NCBI GenBank assembly: GCA_008933615.1
Contig: WBUR01000007.1
Location: forward strand, 1-64,000
Reading direction: 5' to 3'
Length of the DNA: 64,000 nucleotides
Origin: a bacterium
Lineage (GTDB): Bacteria; CLD3; SB21
Under the pieces are notes generated by a model. That model searched no databases and had not been told where the DNA came from. It saw only the letters and a list, made by a program, of their open reading frames with translations. Position 1 is the first letter of the stretch; each line of letters begins with the position of its first letter. The position numbers and the translations under genes were made by a program. This document shows positions 26,145 to 36,165 of the stretch, one piece after another.

Positions 26145-26681
26145 TTATTTGAGACGAATCAAAATACCTAAGTTAATTCCCATCGTCGTTTCCTTGATTG
26201 CGCTTGGACCGGTTTTGTCGAATGCAACTTCTCCATAAACCGCTCCACCTTCCATCGGCCAATACTTGACGCCAACAGAGCCGCCAAATGTCAACGGAGC
26301 ATCGTCTCCACCTGCTTTCCCTAATAAGCCATCGCCGAGGCCGAAATTCACATGAGCACCTGCGTACGGCCACATTTTGTCTTTAACCATAAAATGATAC
26401 TTGCCATTTACGTCTACTGCTGCACTAAATTTGTCAAAAGGTGCGATTGCGCCATCGCCGCCGTACTTCAAAACTTGAATGCCGCCGCCGACTTCGATCG
26501 CATCATTGATAAAGTAACCTACTCCAACAGCAGGTCCGATAGTGGAAACTTTGGCTTCGGACATGTTTTGCCAAAGAACTCCGCCTAGGCTAAATTCGGT
26601 CACACCTTTGGACTGGGCAAATGCGCTAGTAGCCATAGCCATCATCGCGACTAACGATAGAATCATCGTTAATTTCTTCAT
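26145..26681 (-). CDS. Outer membrane beta-barrel-like protein, unknown function
   Basis: 178 residues. Signal peptide of about 22 residues ending ATSAFAQ. The mature part alternates Gly-rich strands (GVGYFINDAIEVGGGIQVL, GGSVGVKYWPMEGGAVYGEVAFD) and resembles small OmpW/OmpX-like barrels. I place the start at ATG 26681, after AAGGAG; an upstream Met at 26714 would lengthen the signal improbably. It has its own promoter (26817-26845), a structured leader and a strong terminator, suggesting high expression. Confidence 0.75.
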   Translation of the reverse strand: MKKLTMILSLVAMMAMATSAFAQSKGVTEFSLGGVLWQNMSEAKVSTIGPAVGVGYFINDAIEVGGGIQVLKYGGDGAIAPFDKFSAAVDVNGKYHFMVKDKMWPYAGAHVNFGLGDGLLGKAGGDDAPLTFGGSVGVKYWPMEGGAVYGEVAFDKTGPSAIKETTMGINLGILIRLK

Positions 26682-26816
26682 CTTCGTACTCCTTAAGTTA
26701 GTTATTAGGTACATTCCTCCGAAACTTCGGAAGAAAATTTACGACGCTGTTATATGACAGCAGTTAATTACATGTAAATGAACAATTTTTAGTTTAGAAA
26801 ATGTACATCTGGAGAT

Positions 26817-26845
26817 ATATAAAGTCAAGCTGTATTATTTGTCAA
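26817..26845 (-). promoter_or_regulatory. Consensus sigma-70-type promoter for the 26145 gene
   Basis: On the minus strand, TTGACA (26840-26845) and TTATAT (26817-26822) are separated by 17 bases. An overlapping TTGACT/TACATT pair lies about 18 bases further downstream. The leader of about 130 bases contains two short hairpins (CCGAA/TTCGG near 26718-26732 and GCTGT/ACAGC near 26747-26762). Confidence 0.55.
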
Positions 26846-26893
26846 TAAAAGTGTTTTTAGATGTTCTCTGGATTGATTATATTAATAATACGT

Positions 26894-27802
26894 ATGCACC
26901 GTATACTGAAAAAAATTACAATTGTTTCGATTTTTCTGTTGCTCACATCCTGTGGATCACACAGTCAGGATATTCCGTTAACGATTATTTATACTAATAA
27001 CAATAACGGCAATATACTCGAATGCGAGTGCGAAGATCTTCCCTATGGCGGACTGGCAAGGCGTAAAACGGTATTCGAACAGATTCGTAAAGAAAATAGA
27101 AACGTCATAACGCTTGATGCGGGCGATTTCCTGGATCAGTTCGGCACCAAACCGGAACAAGACGAACTCGTCATTACATTGTATGAAGAACTCGGTTATG
27201 ATGGGATCAATATTGGCGACAACGAACTGGCAAATGAAAATACATTCTTAGAATCTAAAATACTTTCGTCTAAATTGCCGCTCATTTCCACTTCGATGGC
27301 AGATAGGAATGGAAAAAAAATAACGAAACCTTATGTCATTAGAGCCGTTTCTAATATCCAAATTGCTCTGATCGGATACACGCCTAAGTCCAGCTTTCGA
27401 TATTTCCCCGAATGGAAGAAACTTGAAATAAAGATCGAAAATGAACGCGAAAAATTACGGCAAACGTTGGCAGAAGTTAAAGAAAAATCCGATATGATCG
27501 TGTTGTTATCCAACTCCGGGGATGATGAGGATTACCGGCTAGCTAAATCTTTTCCAATGATCGACGTGATTATCGGCGGGCACAACCAGGTAGAGCTTGA
27601 AGAACCTGTCCAAATCGGCAAAACGATCATCGTTCAGGCCGGAGGCAATGGCGGTTACGTTGGCAAACTGGAGCTTATCTATTCCAATAGAAAAGCCAAA
27701 GTCGTGCATAACAAGTTGATCCCGCTGGACAAAAATGTCAAAGATGATTCAAAATTGAAGAAGACCATTGATGATTTTCTCTCTCACTCTAAGTACAAGT
27801 AG
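26894..27802 (+). CDS. 5'-nucleotidase-like metallophosphatase lipoprotein
   Basis: About 302 residues. A lipoprotein signal ends LLLTSC-GSHS. The calcineurin-like fold is seen in IIYTNNNNGN, DAGDFLDQ, NIGDNELANENTF, LLSNSGDDED and the IIGGHNQ metal site, the order found in UshA-type 5'-nucleotidases; the C-terminal substrate-specificity domain of UshA is absent. The start is taken at ATG 26894, since a Met 11 codons earlier would put extra hydrophobic residues before the basic signal start. It reads away from the 26145 gene across a shared promoter region. Substrate unknown. Confidence 0.82.
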   Translation: MHRILKKITIVSIFLLLTSCGSHSQDIPLTIIYTNNNNGNILECECEDLPYGGLARRKTVFEQIRKENRNVITLDAGDFLDQFGTKPEQDELVITLYEELGYDGINIGDNELANENTFLESKILSSKLPLISTSMADRNGKKITKPYVIRAVSNIQIALIGYTPKSSFRYFPEWKKLEIKIENEREKLRQTLAEVKEKSDMIVLLSNSGDDEDYRLAKSFPMIDVIIGGHNQVELEEPVQIGKTIIVQAGGNGGYVGKLELIYSNRKAKVVHNKLIPLDKNVKDDSKLKKTIDDFLSHSKYK

Positions 27803-27841
27803 CCAACGGCTTAATACTCCGTTCAACATCCTGATTAAAAA

Positions 27842-27870
27842 TTGACTTTCAAAACCTATTTATGTAATAT
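27842..27870 (+). promoter_or_regulatory. Sigma-70-type promoter for rimO
   Basis: TTGACT (27842-27847) and TAATAT (27865-27870) have the optimal 17-base spacer and lie 47 bases before the rimO start. Likely start of the rimO to mutS2 transcription unit. Confidence 0.6.
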
Positions 27871-27917
27871 GCGAATAATCAGCGGAAATCTATAAACACA
27901 CGAAATAACGCGAATTC

Positions 27918-29318
27918 ATGAGTCAGATAAATTCAAAAAAAGTTCTATTCAACCTGCCGGTATTGAATGATCCCAATCCGTCTGAACAAATTCATTTGAA
28001 AGACATACGGGCAAAGAAAATCAACATTGTTTCGCTCGGATGCCCAAAAAATCAGGTAGATTCCGAGGTTATTCTGGGTAATTTGAAACAGTCAATCATT
28101 GTTGACAAAGCGGAAGATGCCGATACGATCGTAATTAACACCTGCGGTTTCATCGAAAGCGCAAAAAAGGAATCCATTGACACTATTTTTGAAGCGATTC
28201 GATTAAAAAAAGAATTTGAAAAAAAAGGAATAAAGAAAGAGATCATCGTTACCGGATGTCTCTCGGAGCGTTATAGAACGGAACTAACCGCATCCATGCC
28301 GGAAGTAGATTCGTTTTATGGCGTGCATGAATTTGATAAAGTGACTGAACGTATCGAAGGCCATTATCAACAAATTTCATTCACGGAACGCGTTCTCCTC
28401 AATCAGAAACACTACGCTTATTTGAAGATTTCTGAAGGCTGCAATCAGCGTTGCGGCTTTTGTTATATTCCCATGATTCGTGGAAATCTTGTAAGTAAAT
28501 CTATAGATCAAAATTATCGTGAAGCGGTCTTACTTGCCGATCGCGGCGTCAAGGAACTGATCTGTGTTTCACAAGACACTTCGTCGTATGGATACGATTT
28601 AGACCGAAGCGCGCCGAATCTGAAGCGTAACTTTAATTTGGTACAGCTTCTCAATACCTTATCGACCGTTGAAGGTATTGAATGGATCCGTGTCATGTAT
28701 TTATATCCCTCATTGTTTTCTGATGAACTCATCGAATGTATCGCTCAAAATCCAAAAATTTGCAAATATATTGATTTGCCTGTACAACACATCTCAGATA
28801 ATATGCTGAAATCTATGCGGCGTAACACATCAAAAAAACAAACATCGGGCTTATTGCATAAAATCAAACAACGAATCCCTGAATTGGCTTTAAGAACTTC
28901 GATGATCGTCGGTTATCCCGGCGAAACGGAACAGGATTTTCAGGAACTATGCGATTTTGTAACGGAATTTCAGTTCGACCGGTTAGGGGTTTTTGTCTAT
29001 TCGCGCGAAGAAGGAACTTATGCCTTTGATCTCAATAAGCAAGTACCCGAAAAAGTGAAAAAAGAGCGGTATAATAAATTGATGAATCTGCAACAAACCA
29101 TATCGCTAAATAAAAACTTGGCTAAAATTGATAAAACGTGCCGTGTTCTGATTGACATCAAAGACGGTGAACGCTACGTTGGGAGGACACAATACGATGC
29201 CCCGGAAATTGATAACGAAGTAATCATTGAAACCGATCAATCTCTGCAGATAGGAAATTTTGTGAATGTTCACATCACCGATGCCTCGGAGTATGACCTT
29301 TTTGGAAAACCTGTTTAA
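27918..29318 (+). CDS. rimO: Ribosomal protein uS12 methylthiotransferase
   Basis: 466 residues. The MTTase N-terminal domain starts near residue 35 (INIVSLGCPKNQVDSE) with its auxiliary cluster cysteines. The radical SAM motif is CNQRCGFC in SEGCNQRCGFCYIPMIRG, and a TRAM domain ends the protein (about 400-466). It adds a methylthio group to the conserved Asp of ribosomal protein uS12. The SEGCNxxCxFC/IPxxRG context separates RimO from MiaB. About 30 extra N-terminal residues precede the family core. Next gene 22 bases away. Confidence 0.93.
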   Translation: MSQINSKKVLFNLPVLNDPNPSEQIHLKDIRAKKINIVSLGCPKNQVDSEVILGNLKQSIIVDKAEDADTIVINTCGFIESAKKESIDTIFEAIRLKKEFEKKGIKKEIIVTGCLSERYRTELTASMPEVDSFYGVHEFDKVTERIEGHYQQISFTERVLLNQKHYAYLKISEGCNQRCGFCYIPMIRGNLVSKSIDQNYREAVLLADRGVKELICVSQDTSSYGYDLDRSAPNLKRNFNLVQLLNTLSTVEGIEWIRVMYLYPSLFSDELIECIAQNPKICKYIDLPVQHISDNMLKSMRRNTSKKQTSGLLHKIKQRIPELALRTSMIVGYPGETEQDFQELCDFVTEFQFDRLGVFVYSREEGTYAFDLNKQVPEKVKKERYNKLMNLQQTISLNKNLAKIDKTCRVLIDIKDGERYVGRTQYDAPEIDNEVIIETDQSLQIGNFVNVHITDASEYDLFGKPV

Positions 29319-29340
29319 TGTTTATTGAAGGGAGTATAGC

Positions 29341-30681
29341 GTGAAATTCTTTAGACTTGCGACACTGATAATCGCGATGTTCTTTTTTGCTTCGTTGCTG
29401 CAAGCCCAGACTGATCCCGGACGATCCACCGGGGGGCCATTCTTTTTTGTTGACGCCGCTAATGTTGCGTCTAAAGAAGTATCCAAAGGCCGAATCGAGG
29501 TTTTTGTAAAGGTTGCATTTAGTGAATTGCTCTTCACGAAGTTCCAATCAACTCTCTTCCGCTCCCAATATGAAATCACTTACCTTTTATACGACAAAAA
29601 AAATAACCTCATTCAGCGTGAAATTCAGGATAAAGAAATCATTACCGACAAATATTCCGATACCGAATCAGACCTTCGATTTCATTTCAGCCGGCTAACT
29701 TTAAACGTTGAACCCGGCGACTACACTCTGACCACAACCATTACGGACAAGGAAACTCAGAAATTTGGGCAAAGGAAGTTAAGTATTCCCGTTAAGACAT
29801 TCCGCGAAAAACCCATCGGTATCAGCGATCTTATTTTTGCCGATAGAATCCAGAAAGACAGCCTCTTGGATATTGTCAATATCGTACCGAATGTTTTTAA
29901 GAGTTTTGATAATGAATTTAAGCGGTACCTTGTATATTTCGAAATCTATGACAGCAAGTTCTCTGCAAAAAGAGACAGTGCAGATAGGTCACCCGCGGAA
30001 AAAGAAACTATCAAGATAAAATATAAGGTACTTGATAAGAACCAGAATGTGATTGTCGCCGATTCCACTGAACAGGTGGTTTCGCAATTTCAAACTTTTA
30101 GTTCCGTTGAAATTGATAAAAAGGATATCAGCTACGGAAAATATATTCTCGATGTTGTCGTAAGTCGTGCGGGGCAGCGGGCTTCAAGTAAAGCTATTTT
30201 TGACGTGCGTTTGTCCACATTCACGTCTCCTTCGATGACTTCGACTGCTTTTGATCTGGATATTGCGATCAAACAACTTCGTCACATAACACGTAATATT
30301 AATATCGGTAAAATTCTCAAAGGTACGCAGGCGGAAAAGGGCAAGTTCTTTGAGGAGTTCTGGAAAACCAAGGACCCTACACCGGAAACGGAACGCAACG
30401 AACTCATGGAAGAATACTACCGCCGGATTGATTATGCGAATCGGTATTTTTCATCCGGTTACAGGGAAGGGTGGGATACCGACCGCGGAATGGTTTTCGT
30501 TGTGATGAACGGACCGGACGACATTGAAAGACATCCGTATGACTCCGATGCAAAACCGTACGAAATCTGGTACTTTTATGAGGCAAATTTGAAATTGGTT
30601 TTTGTTGACTTCTCAGGTGTCGGTGATTATGAATTATATAATCGGCAGGAGTTTGAAAGTTATATACTTTTGCACCGTTAA
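29341..30681 (+). CDS. GWxTD-domain exported protein
   Basis: 446 residues. Signal peptide (1-22, ending SLLQAQ). The bulk is beta-rich, and the GWxTD domain near the C-terminus contains the eponymous GWDTD in YREGWDTDRGMVFVVMNGPDD and ends PYEIWYFYEANLKLVFVD. The family is found mainly in FCB-group bacteria and has no established function. A paralogue is at 39143-40549. Its stop is followed directly by the THEP1-like gene (TAAATG). Confidence 0.88.
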   Translation: MKFFRLATLIIAMFFFASLLQAQTDPGRSTGGPFFFVDAANVASKEVSKGRIEVFVKVAFSELLFTKFQSTLFRSQYEITYLLYDKKNNLIQREIQDKEIITDKYSDTESDLRFHFSRLTLNVEPGDYTLTTTITDKETQKFGQRKLSIPVKTFREKPIGISDLIFADRIQKDSLLDIVNIVPNVFKSFDNEFKRYLVYFEIYDSKFSAKRDSADRSPAEKETIKIKYKVLDKNQNVIVADSTEQVVSQFQTFSSVEIDKKDISYGKYILDVVVSRAGQRASSKAIFDVRLSTFTSPSMTSTAFDLDIAIKQLRHITRNINIGKILKGTQAEKGKFFEEFWKTKDPTPETERNELMEEYYRRIDYANRYFSSGYREGWDTDRGMVFVVMNGPDDIERHPYDSDAKPYEIWYFYEANLKLVFVDFSGVGDYELYNRQEFESYILLHR

Positions 30682-31212
30682 ATGAAGGCCAAACATTTTT
30701 TTCTGACGGGTTTACCATTCGTCGGTAAGACTACCGCTTTACTTCGTTCTCTTCAATTATTGGATCAGGCTGAAGGGTTTGTTACTCAAGCTGTGGAATT
30801 GGACGGCAAAAGAATCGGGTTAAATATTATCAACTCACATCAGCGGATATTCAAATTCGCCTCATTGGATCTTAACTCAGCTCATCGAAGCGGCAAATAT
30901 TCAGTTGATATAGCCGCTTTAAATACGGCAATAGGCGAAGTTTTCGATAATCGCGGTAAGGCAAAATACATATATATTGATGAAATCGGCACTTTATTTT
31001 GTCAATCTCCATTTTTCATTGATAGAGTTAGCTCACTTCTTGAATCACACACCCTGATCGGCGTCATTGCCAAAAAAGGCCATTCCTTCGTCAAAGAAAT
31101 TCATCGAAGACCGGATTGCTGTTTTACAGAGGTAACGGCGGACAATCGGGACGACATACCAAATACGATCATGAAAAAAATAACAGGAAACGAATATTTT
31201 GAAGAAAACTGA
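30682..31212 (+). CDS. THEP1-family nucleoside triphosphatase
   Basis: 176 residues. P-loop TGLPFVGKTT at residues 9-18, the family's GFVTQAVELDGKRIGLNI segment, and Walker B YIYIDEIGTLF (about 93-103) identify an NTPase of the THEP1/NTPase_1 family (also called cancer-related NTPase in eukaryotes). Family members hydrolyse several NTPs; cellular role unknown. Its start abuts the GWxTD stop and its end overlaps era by 14 bases. Confidence 0.8.
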   Translation: MKAKHFFLTGLPFVGKTTALLRSLQLLDQAEGFVTQAVELDGKRIGLNIINSHQRIFKFASLDLNSAHRSGKYSVDIAALNTAIGEVFDNRGKAKYIYIDEIGTLFCQSPFFIDRVSSLLESHTLIGVIAKKGHSFVKEIHRRPDCCFTEVTADNRDDIPNTIMKKITGNEYFEEN

Positions 31213-32107
31213 AAAACCAAAAACGCGTTGCGGATACGTCGCCATTATCGGCAGGCCCAATGCAGGTAAATCCACATTACTCAACCAACTGCTTGATTTC
31301 AAATTGTCCATCGTTACGGCAAAACCGCAAACAACGCGCCAGCGTATACTCGGCATAATGAATGAGGACAATGTCCAGATCATTTTTCTGGATACACCGG
31401 GCTTGATTAAACCTAAATACGCTCTTCAAACTGCGATGATGAAGATTGCCGATCAGGCGATTCAAACATCGGATATTTTGCTGGTAATGATTGACGTCAC
31501 ATCTGAAGAAGACTCGGATTTTGTACTTGAACTTTTCCAAAACGCACTCAAAAACTTAGACCTACCAAAAATACTTTTGCTCAATAAAGTCGATCTTGTG
31601 CCCAAAGAGCAATTATTACCTTTAATTCATCGGTTTCATGCAGTTGGAGTTTTTAAAGAAATCATTCCAATTTCCGCATTAAATAATGACGGTGTTGATA
31701 TCGTCAAAAAGAATTTGATCGACCTTCTGCCTTTTGGAGAGAGGTTCTACCCTGAGGACACCCTGACCGAACAGCCTGAAAAATTCTTTGTCAGTGAGAT
31801 CATCCGCGAAAAAATTTTCTTGTATTACGGCAAGGAAGTACCTTATTCCACTGACGTTATAATCGAAGAGTTTAAAGAAAGAAACGATTCAAAGGACTTC
31901 ATCCGCGCAACTATAATCGTGGAACGTCAATCCCAAAAAGTCATTTTGATTGGGAAAAACGGGGAAGCGATTAAACGAGTTGGAGAAGAATCCCGAAAAG
32001 ATATTGAGAGGTTTCTTGACCGAAAGGTTTTTCTGGAGTTATGGGTCAAGGTCAAGGAGGACTGGAGAAAAAACAACACCGTATTAAAAAATTTAGGTTA
32101 TTTGTAA
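31199..32107 (+). CDS. era: GTPase Era
   Basis: 302 residues, normal length. G1 GRPNAGKS at residues 19-26, G2 region PQTTRQRILGI, G3 DTPG, G4 NKVD, and a C-terminal KH domain (IIVERQSQKVILIGKNGEAIKRVG). Era binds the 3' end of 16S rRNA and assists 30S assembly. The start appears to be a TTG at 31199, inside the preceding gene and 9 bases after a GGAAA; no later ATG keeps the G1 motif at normal distance. Confidence 0.95.
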   Translation: MKKTEKPKTRCGYVAIIGRPNAGKSTLLNQLLDFKLSIVTAKPQTTRQRILGIMNEDNVQIIFLDTPGLIKPKYALQTAMMKIADQAIQTSDILLVMIDVTSEEDSDFVLELFQNALKNLDLPKILLLNKVDLVPKEQLLPLIHRFHAVGVFKEIIPISALNNDGVDIVKKNLIDLLPFGERFYPEDTLTEQPEKFFVSEIIREKIFLYYGKEVPYSTDVIIEEFKERNDSKDFIRATIIVERQSQKVILIGKNGEAIKRVGEESRKDIERFLDRKVFLELWVKVKEDWRKNNTVLKNLGYL

Positions 32108-32114
32108 TATCGTA

Positions 32115-32531
32115 ATGAATAAGCACGTTGTTGCAGTTATTTTTGTTTTTATTTTAGATATCGGTTGTACGCAACATCACAACACACCCGAATTCACTGC
32201 AAAACTATTCGTTCGTGATTACTTTCTTGCCGAAGGACGTTCTCATGTATTGAAATACACCTCCGGGAATGCCAACAAAAAAATTATATCAGAAAATGAA
32301 TATTTCAATGATCAGAAATTACAAAAGGTTGAGATTGAAAGGCCGTCCCTCTTCTTATTGACCGATTCAATATCGATGGACTTGAATAGCATTCAATTCA
32401 CGTTCTCAATTTGTTACGAGAGTAATATTTTAACCACACAAAACATGTTTGTAACGATGATTAAAGATAACGATACTTGGAATGTTTCAGATTATCATTT
32501 TGCCGGTCAGGAGAATTATGATCTCCGTTGA
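32115..32531 (+). CDS. Small predicted lipoprotein, unknown function
   Basis: 138 residues. A hydrophobic N-terminus with a lipobox-like LDIGC (Cys at about 18) suggests membrane anchoring. The rest (about 110 residues) has the alternating pattern of an NTF2/lumazine-binding-like fold, for example FVRDYFLAEG and a final DNDTWNVSDYHF; this is a guess from pattern. The last 14 bases overlap the moeA start. I recognise no named family. Confidence 0.65.
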   Translation: MNKHVVAVIFVFILDIGCTQHHNTPEFTAKLFVRDYFLAEGRSHVLKYTSGNANKKIISENEYFNDQKLQKVEIERPSLFLLTDSISMDLNSIQFTFSICYESNILTTQNMFVTMIKDNDTWNVSDYHFAGQENYDLR

Positions 32532-33756
32532 TCATGCATTAAGAATAGTTTTGGATACCGCACAGGTATTACCCGTGCGGTCTATTTCCATTACGGAATC
32601 CGTAGGGCTGGTGCTCGGTGAAAATATCATATCAAGTGAAAATATACCGTCGTTTGACAATTCCGCTATGGACGGTTATGCCGTTCGTTTCATCGATGTG
32701 CAAAACGCTTCGCGCGAAAACCCGGTCACGCTAAAAGTCGTCGACGTTCTTCCCGCTGGTAAGGTCTCACAAAAGCATCTCGAAGAGCACGAAACCATTC
32801 AGATTATGACCGGCGCCCCGCTGCCCAGTGGAGCCGACGCGGTAGTTATGGTTGAGCAGACTGAAAAAAAAAATGATAACGAAGTGCTTTTCTTCTCACC
32901 TGTTCAAAAAAACGAACACTGTCGCAAAGCCGGAGATGATATTAAAGCCGGACAGGTAGTTTTTCAAAAGGGCCGGCTCATCAAACCTTACGATGTAGGT
33001 GTTCTTGCCTCAATCGGGAAATCTACGATTCAAATCAATCCAAAACCAAGCATTGCCATCCTTTCTACCGGCGATGAATTAGTAGGAATTGACGAACCCT
33101 TGCCTCCGGGCAAGATCCGATCGAGTAATAACTATACCTTGCGCGCATTGATTGAGAAAATGGGTATGACGGCGGTTGATCTCGGTATCGCCAAGGATAC
33201 GTTACAAGACACCGAGAAAAAACTTATGAGCGCGTTTTCAGCCGACATTGTTTTGACTTCCGGCGGTGTTTCTATGGGCGAGTTTGATTATGTAAGGGAA
33301 GCGTTAGAAAAACTCGGAGTTGATATCAAATTCTGGAAGGTCAAACAAAAGCCGGGTAAGCCTCTGGTTTTCGGAAACTATCAAAATAAACTTTTTTTTG
33401 GATTGCCAGGAAATCCGGTCAGCTCTATAGTCTGTTTTGAATTGTTTGTTGTTCCTGCAATTAAGAAAATGTCAAATGTCGATTATTATACGCCGAATAG
33501 CGTAAAAGCAGTCAGCTCTGTTCAAATTCCGAAAAAACCGGGATTACGTTATTTTTTACGCGGAATACTTTGTAAGAATGAAAAAGGCTTTACCGTATCA
33601 CCAATGAACAATCAGAGTTCGGGAGTTATGTCCTCACTCTCGTATGCTAATTGTCTTATCGATATTCCCGAAGAAGCAGGCAACATAGAACCCGGCCAAG
33701 AAGTTACTGTCATCTTGCTTGACCGGCAAACACTCCACGAACTGATGTGTATTTAA
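32518..33756 (+). CDS. moeA: Molybdopterin molybdenumtransferase
   Basis: 412 residues, full length. It inserts molybdate into adenylylated molybdopterin. Motifs in order: PSFDNSAMDGYAV, IMTGAPLPSGADAVVMVE, LSTGDEL, TSGGVSMGEFDYV, and a final domain. ATG 32518 follows GGAG closely; an earlier in-frame Met at 32482 is deep inside the preceding gene. A moeA gene implies molybdenum enzymes elsewhere; no other Mo-cofactor gene is in the window. Confidence 0.92.
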   Translation: MISVDHALRIVLDTAQVLPVRSISITESVGLVLGENIISSENIPSFDNSAMDGYAVRFIDVQNASRENPVTLKVVDVLPAGKVSQKHLEEHETIQIMTGAPLPSGADAVVMVEQTEKKNDNEVLFFSPVQKNEHCRKAGDDIKAGQVVFQKGRLIKPYDVGVLASIGKSTIQINPKPSIAILSTGDELVGIDEPLPPGKIRSSNNYTLRALIEKMGMTAVDLGIAKDTLQDTEKKLMSAFSADIVLTSGGVSMGEFDYVREALEKLGVDIKFWKVKQKPGKPLVFGNYQNKLFFGLPGNPVSSIVCFELFVVPAIKKMSNVDYYTPNSVKAVSSVQIPKKPGLRYFLRGILCKNEKGFTVSPMNNQSSGVMSSLSYANCLIDIPEEAGNIEPGQEVTVILLDRQTLHELMCI

Positions 33757-33758
33757 TC

Positions 33759-36164
33759 ATGTCCTCCGAATTCAGTTTACAGCCTCTCGAATTTGATAAA
33801 ATCAGAGAACAGTTATTACGTTATATTCTCACCGATATGGCATCAGAGAGAATCGAGACTCTGGCGCCATTGTATGATTTCGAAACGATTGAAAAAAACC
33901 TGAACGAACTTGTTGAGATGTCCGACTTGTTAAAATATGACGATGCATTTCCGATTGACCAACTCAAAGATGTGCGGGACTCCTTTCGAAAACTTGGAAC
34001 ACTGGGCATATTCTTGAACCCGGACCAATTTAACCAGGTATTACTCACACTGCAAACGGCACGAAAAATAAAATCTTATATTAAAAGCCGTGGCGACAAA
34101 TATCCTCTTCTATTCAAACTGACTGCGCCCCTTCAGAATTATTCCGACATTGAAGATGCCATTTCATCGGCTCTTGACGAAAATGGCGAGGTCAAGAACA
34201 ATGCAAGTTCGCGGCTTAGACAGATACGAAGAGACCTTGAAACAAAATCGTCCCACATACGCAAAAAACTCGAATCCCTTTCACGGCAATTTGCTTCGGA
34301 GGGTTATTCACAGGATGCCATCGTTACGATGCGTGGCGGGCGAATGGTAATTCCGGTCAAAGAGGAATACAAAAATATAGTTAAAGGATTCATTCATGAC
34401 GAATCCTCCAGCGGCCAGACTGTATTTATTGAACCCGCTGAAGTGTTAGAGCTCAATAATGAATTACGAAAACTCGCAATGGACGAGGCTCGCGAGATCG
34501 AACGAATTTTACTGCAAATTGCTGATGTAATTCGCCCGCATTTGGACACCCTAAAATACGCAATGGAAATTCTAGGCGATATTGAGTTCCTGTACGTTCG
34601 AGGCCGGTTTGCCAATTTTCTGAATGGCGTTAAACCGCATTTAAATGAAACCGGGCACCTCCACATCAAGCAAGGGTTACACCCTCTCTTGTTTCTGAAA
34701 GAACTTAATAAATTACCGGCAGACCGGCGTGGTGTAGTTCCGCTTGATCTTGAACTCGGCAGTTCACCGGAATCAGGACGTACGCTTATTATTTCCGGAC
34801 CGAATGCCGGAGGTAAGACGGTTGCGCTCAAAACTATCGGGCTTTTTGCCTTGATGAACCAGTCAGGACTGCTAATCCCTTGCGCGATCGGGACTCATTT
34901 GAGCGTATTTGATCAGATATTCGCAGATATTGGCGACGATCAATCAATAGAGAATGACCTTTCAACGTTTTCTTCACACGTTCAGCATCTTTCTGAAATG
35001 GTAAATAAAGTTACACAGAAATCACTTATTCTGATCGACGAAATAGGCAGCGGAACCGACCCGAAAGAAGGGTCTTCGCTTGCCATTGCCATCCTGGATT
35101 ATTTTAACAAAAAGCAAGCTGTGTCGATCGTCACTACGCATCATGGCGAGTTGAAAGCATTTGCTCATGACACGGATGGAATTGAAAACGGGTCAATGGA
35201 ATTTGATCATGAAACCCTGCAACCCACCTATGTCTTTCGCCCTAAAATTCCAGGAAGCAGCTATGCTTTTGAAATATCGAAACGCATCGGCCTTCATCCT
35301 GATATTATTGCAAAGGCAAAAGAAATTTCAGGCACTGAAATACTAAGATTAGAGAATCTGATTCAGGAACTGCAGACCCAGATTAAGCGATACGAAACAC
35401 TGTTTACTGAAGTAAACCGAGAAAGGGCAGGTCTTGAGGGCTTGACGAAACTTTACGATGATCGTATTAAAGATCTGAAGACTAAGGAGAGAAACCTCAA
35501 ACAAAAATCTTTGGAAGAGACTCAAAAAGTCCTTCAGGAGGCAAATAAAAAGATAGAAGCAGTCGTTCAGGAAATCCGTTTATCCAATGCCGATAAAGAA
35601 ATAATAAAAAAATCCAGAAATTTAATTCGTGAAGAAAACGCGTTTGTTCAGACTGAATTGAAGGCCATAAAAGAAATTGATGTCTTGCCGCTTGAACATC
35701 CGGACAAATTGCAAAAAGGCGATAAAGTATTTATTCCAAGCATGGGTGTTGAAGCTACGGTACTAGAGAGCCCGGATGAGTCTAATCATGTGCTGTTGGG
35801 AACAGGCAGTATTTCTATCAAAATTAATACTAACCTGTTATCCAATGCTAAAACTGAAAGCGAAGAAAAATCCGAATCTCTGCCGCGGCAGCATATTAAC
35901 TGGAATACGGATGATATTAAAAACCAAATTGATTTGCGCGGCCTGACAGCAGAAGAAGCGATCTATGAGGTTGACGCGTATTTAACGGATGTTCTTATGC
36001 TTGGTTTCAGGGAGGTTACTCTGGTTCACGGAAAAGGCGATGGAATTCTTCGAAAGAAAATTGGCGAGTTCTTAAAGCGTGATCCCCGTATAAAACATTT
36101 CCGTTTGGGCCAATGGGGTGAAGGCGATACCGGCGTGACGGTGGTGGAAATAAAAAGTGAGTGA
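33759..36164 (+). CDS. mutS2: Endonuclease MutS2 / ribosome-rescue ATPase
   Basis: 801 residues. MutS-like core and lever, ABC-type ATPase with Walker A GPNAGGKTVALKT, Walker B LILIDEIGSGTDPKEG, then a coiled coil (about 520-650), a KOW-like segment (KGDKVFIPSMGVEATVL) and a C-terminal Smr nuclease domain (DLRGLTAEEAIYEVDAYL, HGKGDGILRK). MutS2 suppresses recombination in some species and splits collided ribosomes in Bacillus. I chose ATG 33759, two bases after the moeA stop; a GTG 12 bases earlier is possible. The gene ends facing the minus-strand gene at 36166. Confidence 0.93.
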   Translation: MSSEFSLQPLEFDKIREQLLRYILTDMASERIETLAPLYDFETIEKNLNELVEMSDLLKYDDAFPIDQLKDVRDSFRKLGTLGIFLNPDQFNQVLLTLQTARKIKSYIKSRGDKYPLLFKLTAPLQNYSDIEDAISSALDENGEVKNNASSRLRQIRRDLETKSSHIRKKLESLSRQFASEGYSQDAIVTMRGGRMVIPVKEEYKNIVKGFIHDESSSGQTVFIEPAEVLELNNELRKLAMDEAREIERILLQIADVIRPHLDTLKYAMEILGDIEFLYVRGRFANFLNGVKPHLNETGHLHIKQGLHPLLFLKELNKLPADRRGVVPLDLELGSSPESGRTLIISGPNAGGKTVALKTIGLFALMNQSGLLIPCAIGTHLSVFDQIFADIGDDQSIENDLSTFSSHVQHLSEMVNKVTQKSLILIDEIGSGTDPKEGSSLAIAILDYFNKKQAVSIVTTHHGELKAFAHDTDGIENGSMEFDHETLQPTYVFRPKIPGSSYAFEISKRIGLHPDIIAKAKEISGTEILRLENLIQELQTQIKRYETLFTEVNRERAGLEGLTKLYDDRIKDLKTKERNLKQKSLEETQKVLQEANKKIEAVVQEIRLSNADKEIIKKSRNLIREENAFVQTELKAIKEIDVLPLEHPDKLQKGDKVFIPSMGVEATVLESPDESNHVLLGTGSISIKINTNLLSNAKTESEEKSESLPRQHINWNTDDIKNQIDLRGLTAEEAIYEVDAYLTDVLMLGFREVTLVHGKGDGILRKKIGEFLKRDPRIKHFRLGQWGEGDTGVTVVEIKSE

Positions 36165-36165
36165 T